Assembly: GCF_007004735.1 (NCBI RefSeq)
Contig: NZ_SSNL01000004.1
Span: 620,001 to 684,000, forward strand
Reading direction: 5' to 3'
DNA length: 64,000 nt
Origin: Salinigranum halophilum
GTDB taxonomy: Archaea; Halobacteriota; Halobacteria; Halobacteriales; Haloferacaceae
Position numbers and translations under genes: made by a program. The first letter of the stretch is position 1; every line of letters begins with the position of its first letter. Positions 60,399-64,000 of this stretch are shown here, one piece after another. The notes under the pieces are model-generated. The model worked only from the letters and a program-made list of their open reading frames with translations, did no database searches and was not told where the DNA came from.

Positions 60399-61057
60399 GC
60401 GCTCAACAGGTGCGTGGCGGACCTCAGTCGACTGCTGGCGGACGCGCCCTGGTCGGGACTGGCCTCGCTGTGAGACACACGATTCAGTACGCGAGCACTG
60501 TGTCGCCTCGTGCTCACGAGAAGGGGACCGTAGATTTCGCGTGTACTCTCGGTGCGAGCTGTCGATACATCCCAGAGCGAGTGAGAGACATCGTGTATCC
60601 TAGCATCACTCGTCATACGAATGGGTACAGAGAGGAGATTTCGTCTGCTTTCACCTGCCAGGCAGCGTGGCGGAGCATACTGATTCGAGGCGGAAGAACA
60701 CGGTCTCGGTCGTCGGCGACTGACAGGGAGCGTGACGACGGGCGTCTCTCGCTCGGTGAGGGGACGACGAGAGTGTGTAACAGTGTTAACCAACTCTTTT
60801 CGACAGTGTTGGTTAATTCTGCCCCATGCTGGATCGACTGTATAGCCTCCCACCGAGTGTGATATCCTCGCCCCACGCGATGTCGTGCCTCTCAACAGAG
60901 AAGCGCGAGCTGGTGCGGTGGACGACGTCGGGGGCGAGATGGGCCGCATCGGCTGAACGAGACATGGATGTTGGTCTCACCCACCTTGTCGTGACTCGCT
61001 GGCACGCATCCATCGAGCGCTAGTCAGACAGCGTGTCGACGATCGCTTGGACACGTC
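60399..61057. other. Intergenic region between orc-linked gene and Mrr gene
   Basis: About 660 bases without a convincing gene. It contains the fourth TTAACCAAC inverted repeat. A short frame at 60826-61023 begins just after that repeat but has unnatural composition. Confidence 0.5.
60786..60816. promoter_or_regulatory. TTAACCAAC inverted repeat, copy 4
   Basis: Perfect 9-bp arms TTAACCAAC and GTTGGTTAA with a 13-bp spacer, 1.4 kb from copy 3 and on the far side of the hypothetical gene. Confidence 0.7.
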
Positions 61058-61088
61058 ACTGTCGCGAGTGTAACACTTCTCGAAACGG
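61058..61088 (+). promoter_or_regulatory. Isolated ORB-like element upstream of mrr
   Basis: TGTCGCGAGTGTAACACTTC followed by TCGAAACGG resembles the origin core CTCGCGAGTGTAACGGTCGA with its trailing CGAAAG. It lies 3 kb from the main cluster, so it may be an outlying initiator site or an operator bound by the Orc protein. Confidence 0.5.
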
Positions 61089-61137
61089 AGACACCGATGC
61101 TGTCCTCGTTTTCACCGCCAACGCGAGGGTCGACGCC

Positions 61138-62187
61138 GTGAGTGAACGCGTCGACGAGGAGTCGGTAGCGGATCGACTAACTACGCTCGAAGAGGCAGTC
61201 GAGAGGCTCGAAGCACGACTAGACGCGCTCGAGACTGTCAGTGCCGAGATGACGAGTAAGGAAGAGAAGTACGCTGTCGTCCTGGAACTCGCGTTCGCAA
61301 AGCACACTGACTCGGAGACGGTCTCGGTCGGCCCGCACGAGATCCGAGAGTGTACCGACGTGTCGAGACGCTACGCCTACGACATGATCGACGCGATGGG
61401 GACCTCGATAGTGGGTTGTGAGGTCCGCGACTCGGACGTGGTGGAAACGATTACTGGCACCCGACGTCGTTCGAAGGCATTACTCGTTGATTGTACTGTC
61501 GTCCGAAGTCCCGAGTCTGTCACTCAGGCTTCGAATCCGGCTGCGTCGAACATGGAAGGCGCTGAGCCAGCAGCGACGTCAGCCGACGACGGCGGTGTCC
61601 CAACGGTGGTCGAGTTGGACGTGTTGACCGGACTGACGCCCCGCGGCTTCGAGGAGTACGTTGCGGACCTCTGGGGGGCACAGGGGTACAGCTGCCGTCT
61701 CACGAAACAGACTCGAGACAGCGGTGTCGACGTCATTGCCGAGAACGAGCGTGATCACGTCCTCATTCAGGTGAAACGGTACACAGAGCGTGACGTCGGT
61801 ATCGAGACCGTTCAACGGGTCGCTGGTCTCCTGGTCGACGACGAGTTCGAGGCATCGAGGGTTATCGTGGTGACGACGTCCGGGTTCACTGCGGATGCGA
61901 AACAGCGTGGCGAGCGAATCGGTGCTCTTGAGCTAGTCGACGGGTCCGAGGTCGTTGCGCGTGGAAGAGAGCGGGGGCTCTCGCTTCACGGCGAAGACCA
62001 TGGTTACGAAACAGAGCTGACGGACGAGCAGGTACTCTCCGTGTTGGATTGTGGAGAGCCTGTAACGACGGTTGAGGTGGCGGATGCGCTCGGGACCAAT
62101 TCACGGTCGGTGCTGGTCAATCTCGAGTCGCTCGTGGAGACGGGGGAGGTTCGAGTTAAGCGAGTCGGGGATGAGTACGGAGTGTAG
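61138..62187 (+). CDS. Mrr-type restriction endonuclease with N-terminal coiled coil
   Basis: A 349-residue protein from GTG 61138; the frame extends upstream over the ORB-like site, which argues against the earlier start. The N-terminus is a coiled coil (DRLTTLEEAVERLEARLDALE), followed by a winged-helix-like region. The nuclease domain (about 175-280) reads FEEYVADLWGAQGYSCRLT, SGVDVIAENERDHVLIQVKRY, with catalytic D, a hydrophobic strand and QVK. A C-terminal HTH follows (LDCGEPVTTVEVADALGTNSRS). It probably cleaves modified or foreign DNA, or serves DNA quality control. Confidence 0.85.
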   Translation: MSERVDEESVADRLTTLEEAVERLEARLDALETVSAEMTSKEEKYAVVLELAFAKHTDSETVSVGPHEIRECTDVSRRYAYDMIDAMGTSIVGCEVRDSDVVETITGTRRRSKALLVDCTVVRSPESVTQASNPAASNMEGAEPAATSADDGGVPTVVELDVLTGLTPRGFEEYVADLWGAQGYSCRLTKQTRDSGVDVIAENERDHVLIQVKRYTERDVGIETVQRVAGLLVDDEFEASRVIVVTTSGFTADAKQRGERIGALELVDGSEVVARGRERGLSLHGEDHGYETELTDEQVLSVLDCGEPVTTVEVADALGTNSRSVLVNLESLVETGEVRVKRVGDEYGV

Positions 62188-62362
62188 TATCGGTAGCGGC
62201 TTTGGGGGAATTGAATCGGAGACGAGTTCGATTCAACGAAGAGTCACAGCCTAATCGGGGTGAACCATAGCGACGTCCGATTGTGTTATAGTTTGAAAAT
62301 TAATCGACAAATCGCAGGGTTTAGATTCAGACGAACCGTTTGTTTTCGAATCTCCGGAATCA

Positions 62363-62890
62363 TCACACATGAAGACCCTCCGGAACGCCGGGAGCGTCGT
62401 CCTCGACAGAGAAGCCGTTTGTGAGTGGTCCGACCCGGACGGTCACACCCGCGCCGCCGTGGTCTACACTGTTCTCCGACCAGTCGGGGCTCATGCGGTA
62501 GACGACGTCTGAGGTTGCCGTGACGAACGCTTCGAGTCGCGCCTCGCTCTCGCGTACCGCCTCTTCGCTCTCTCGGCGTTCGCTGATGTCGATAACGAAT
62601 TTGACCTTGTCGGTGGCGTTCAGCCGCCGAGATTCGAACAGCCCCACAGCACAAGCCGTTGGCGTAGTAGTACTGTTTCCCGTAGGAGACGCCGCTCCCG
62701 TTCTCTTCGACCTCAATGAGGTGGCACTTTCCGGCTCGGTAGAACTCCTTCGGGCGAGAGGTCTCGCCGCGACGTGCCTAGCGCGTCATCGTAGTCAAGG
62801 CCCAGCATCTTGAGGAAAGCGTCGTTCGCGTCCGCGTTCGTACCGTCTCCGTCCCAGAAGATGACGCCGACTTTTTGAGTCGAACACAGG
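62363..62890 (-). pseudogene. Collapsed PAS sensor histidine kinase
   Basis: Read on the minus strand, PAS sequence (VGVIFWDGDGTNADANDAFL, MLGLDYDDALGT) shifts frame and then resumes (VKFVIDISERRESEEAVRES, VTATSDVVYRMSPDWSE). It then jumps directly into a HATPase segment (NSVDHGGAGVTVRVGPL, NGFSVEDDAPGVPE) before TGA 62363. The dimerisation and histidine domain is deleted, and at least one indel breaks the frame. This is a clear internal deletion of a haloarchaeal sensor kinase. Confidence 0.75.
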
Positions 62891-62948
62891 GTGCTATTGA
62901 AATTTGTATGTTAACAAAGCTAGAATGTGGATAAAAGTAGAAATCCAA

Positions 62949-64000
62949 TCAATTCAAACAGTACTTCGCAGCAGCAATTATTCCTCGTGCTGTAGAATCA
63001 ATTGACCAATCGTTAATGAGTTTTTTTGATTCAATTCCTGCAGACAATCTTAATTTGTCATCGGACACAAATGGTTCAATCTGGTTTTGTAGGCTACGAA
63101 CACTTCCAGATTTAAATACGGCACCATTTTCTTTAATCAAGTCTTGAGACGCTCCGACAGTGTCTGACGCAACAATTGGCAATGAAAAATTCATCGCTTC
63201 ATTTATTACTAAACCCCAAGGCTCATAATTGCTAGCTAGTACAAATATGTCTGAAATACCATACATTTTTGGCAGCTCAGATTGTTCCACAAATCCCGTA
63301 AAGTAGACACTATCAGACACTCCTAGCTCTGATGCCAGTCTCTCATAATTTTCTTTTTGAGGTCCATCACCAACTAAGAGTAGAGAAACGTTCTGTTTGT
63401 CTATTTTTTTAACCAATCTAATAAGTAAGTCCGCCCTCTTTCGATTGATGAGCTTACCAACCTGTAATATCACAATATCGGAAGGAGGTATGCCAATCTT
63501 CTCTCGAGTCTCAGCTTGTAAGACACGATCAGGATGGCGCTTTTGAAACCAAGAGTTATCCACGGTCAGAGGAGCATCAAATAATAAATTTTCTGATATT
63601 CCAAACGAATTATAAAACTCTCTGTTTGGGGTGCCCGTAACTGCAAATGCGTTTATATTCGAAAAAAGGGTTCGCAATACGAGTTCTCGAGTTTTCTTTA
63701 GCATTTGGGGGAGTCTCTGTGTGCTAGCTAAGGTTGAGTCTCCTCTGATGATTATGGGAGTCTTTGAAAAGCGAGCAACAGCGAATGAAAGCCAGTGAGT
63801 TATACCTTCCCAACCATGTACCCAAAGAACGTCTGTATTCTGCCGTACAATATGCCAAGCGATACTAGGGTTTACCATTCCTGCTACAGATGATTGATTG
63901 GGTTTTGGTGAAATGTTCGATAAGAATGTTGATTCATATCCTTTTAGAAGAGGGATGTCCCAACTAATCTCCCGGTTAAATTGTTTGTCAAAGCTATCAT
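62949..64000 (-). CDS. Glycosyltransferase family 4 protein (start outside window)
   Basis: The frame is open from 62949 to the right edge, so the N-terminus is missing; at least 350 residues are visible. GT4 features are VILQVGKLINRKRADLLI, LLVGDGPQKENYERLA, VYFTGFVEQSELPKMYGISDIFVLAS, and the EX7E-like EPWGLVINEAMN. Such enzymes add sugars to surface polysaccharides or glycoprotein glycans. The AT-rich sequence and Lys/Ile/Asn-rich protein differ sharply from the GC-rich acidic neighbours, indicating horizontal transfer, as is common for haloarchaeal glycosylation islands. Confidence 0.88.
   Translation of the reverse strand, partial: DSFDKQFNREISWDIPLLKGYESTFLSNISPKPNQSSVAGMVNPSIAWHIVRQNTDVLWVHGWEGITHWLSFAVARFSKTPIIIRGDSTLASTQRLPQMLKKTRELVLRTLFSNINAFAVTGTPNREFYNSFGISENLLFDAPLTVDNSWFQKRHPDRVLQAETREKIGIPPSDIVILQVGKLINRKRADLLIRLVKKIDKQNVSLLLVGDGPQKENYERLASELGVSDSVYFTGFVEQSELPKMYGISDIFVLASNYEPWGLVINEAMNFSLPIVASDTVGASQDLIKENGAVFKSGSVRSLQNQIEPFVSDDKLRLSAGIESKKLINDWSIDSTARGIIAAAKYCLN

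Noticed and set aside
60826-61023. 65-codon frame after the fourth inverted repeat
   Set aside because: The sequence has mixed composition and no homologous pattern, and it overlaps no promoter-like element apart from the repeat.

Overview
The window looks like a haloarchaeon, probably Halobacteria such as Haloferacales or a relative. Coding regions are GC-rich (above 60 percent), most proteins are very acidic, exported proteins carry twin-arginine lipoprotein signals, and the families present (group II chaperonins, Orc1/Cdc6, bacterio-opsin-activator type HTH regulators, DUF234 ATPases, IS1341-type TnpB elements) are typical of halophilic archaea. No rRNA, tRNA or CRISPR array was seen.

The left half (1 to about 31.2 kb) is a fairly orderly set of chromosomal-type genes. 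It holds a large multidomain sensor running off the left edge (1-2694), an IS1341-type element with a broken tnpB (2771-4270), an ABC exporter, and a regulator divergent from a methanethiol-oxidase operon with two candidate operators (6419-9746). These are followed by an ACT protein, a membrane protein with a decayed Mrr-like domain, three tandem Dps-family genes (12092-13802) and a Tat lipoprotein. A long co-oriented cluster follows (15394-25079): pxpB-like, pxpC-like, a complete spermidine/putrescine-type ABC importer, then two divergent group II chaperonin paralogues. Beyond it come an SDR, a second Mrr-like membrane protein, a divergent pair of secreted PepSY proteins with low-complexity acidic tails, and a membrane-anchored winged-helix protein.

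The right half (about 31.2 to 64 kb) is an accessory region full of mobile DNA and decay. It holds six further tnpB loci of several subfamilies, only one with a tnpA. It also holds many toxin-antitoxin or defence-like genes, several of them broken: PIN, HEPN/MNT, DUF5615/DUF433, HicB-like, HepT-like, winged-helix pairs and a TIR/deoxyribosyltransferase-like protein. Other content is two DUF234 ATPases, an RNA ligase, a TFB-like fragment, a replication origin with an orc gene (57.5-59.3 kb), an Mrr nuclease, a collapsed sensor kinase and an AT-rich glycosyltransferase that runs off the right edge.

The most unusual signals are these. (1) The two chaperonins beside the importer have both lost the catalytic aspartate. 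(2) A 54-57 bp twin-hairpin insertion occurs three times (plus one degenerate copy), each time inserted after CG in IS sequence, and empty sites can be reconstructed. (3) Four 51-bp solo units look like fused transposon ends, and some IS ends supply host-gene stop codons. (4) Four TTAACCAAC inverted repeats are scattered through the accessory half. (5) The origin repeats recur about every 52 bp.
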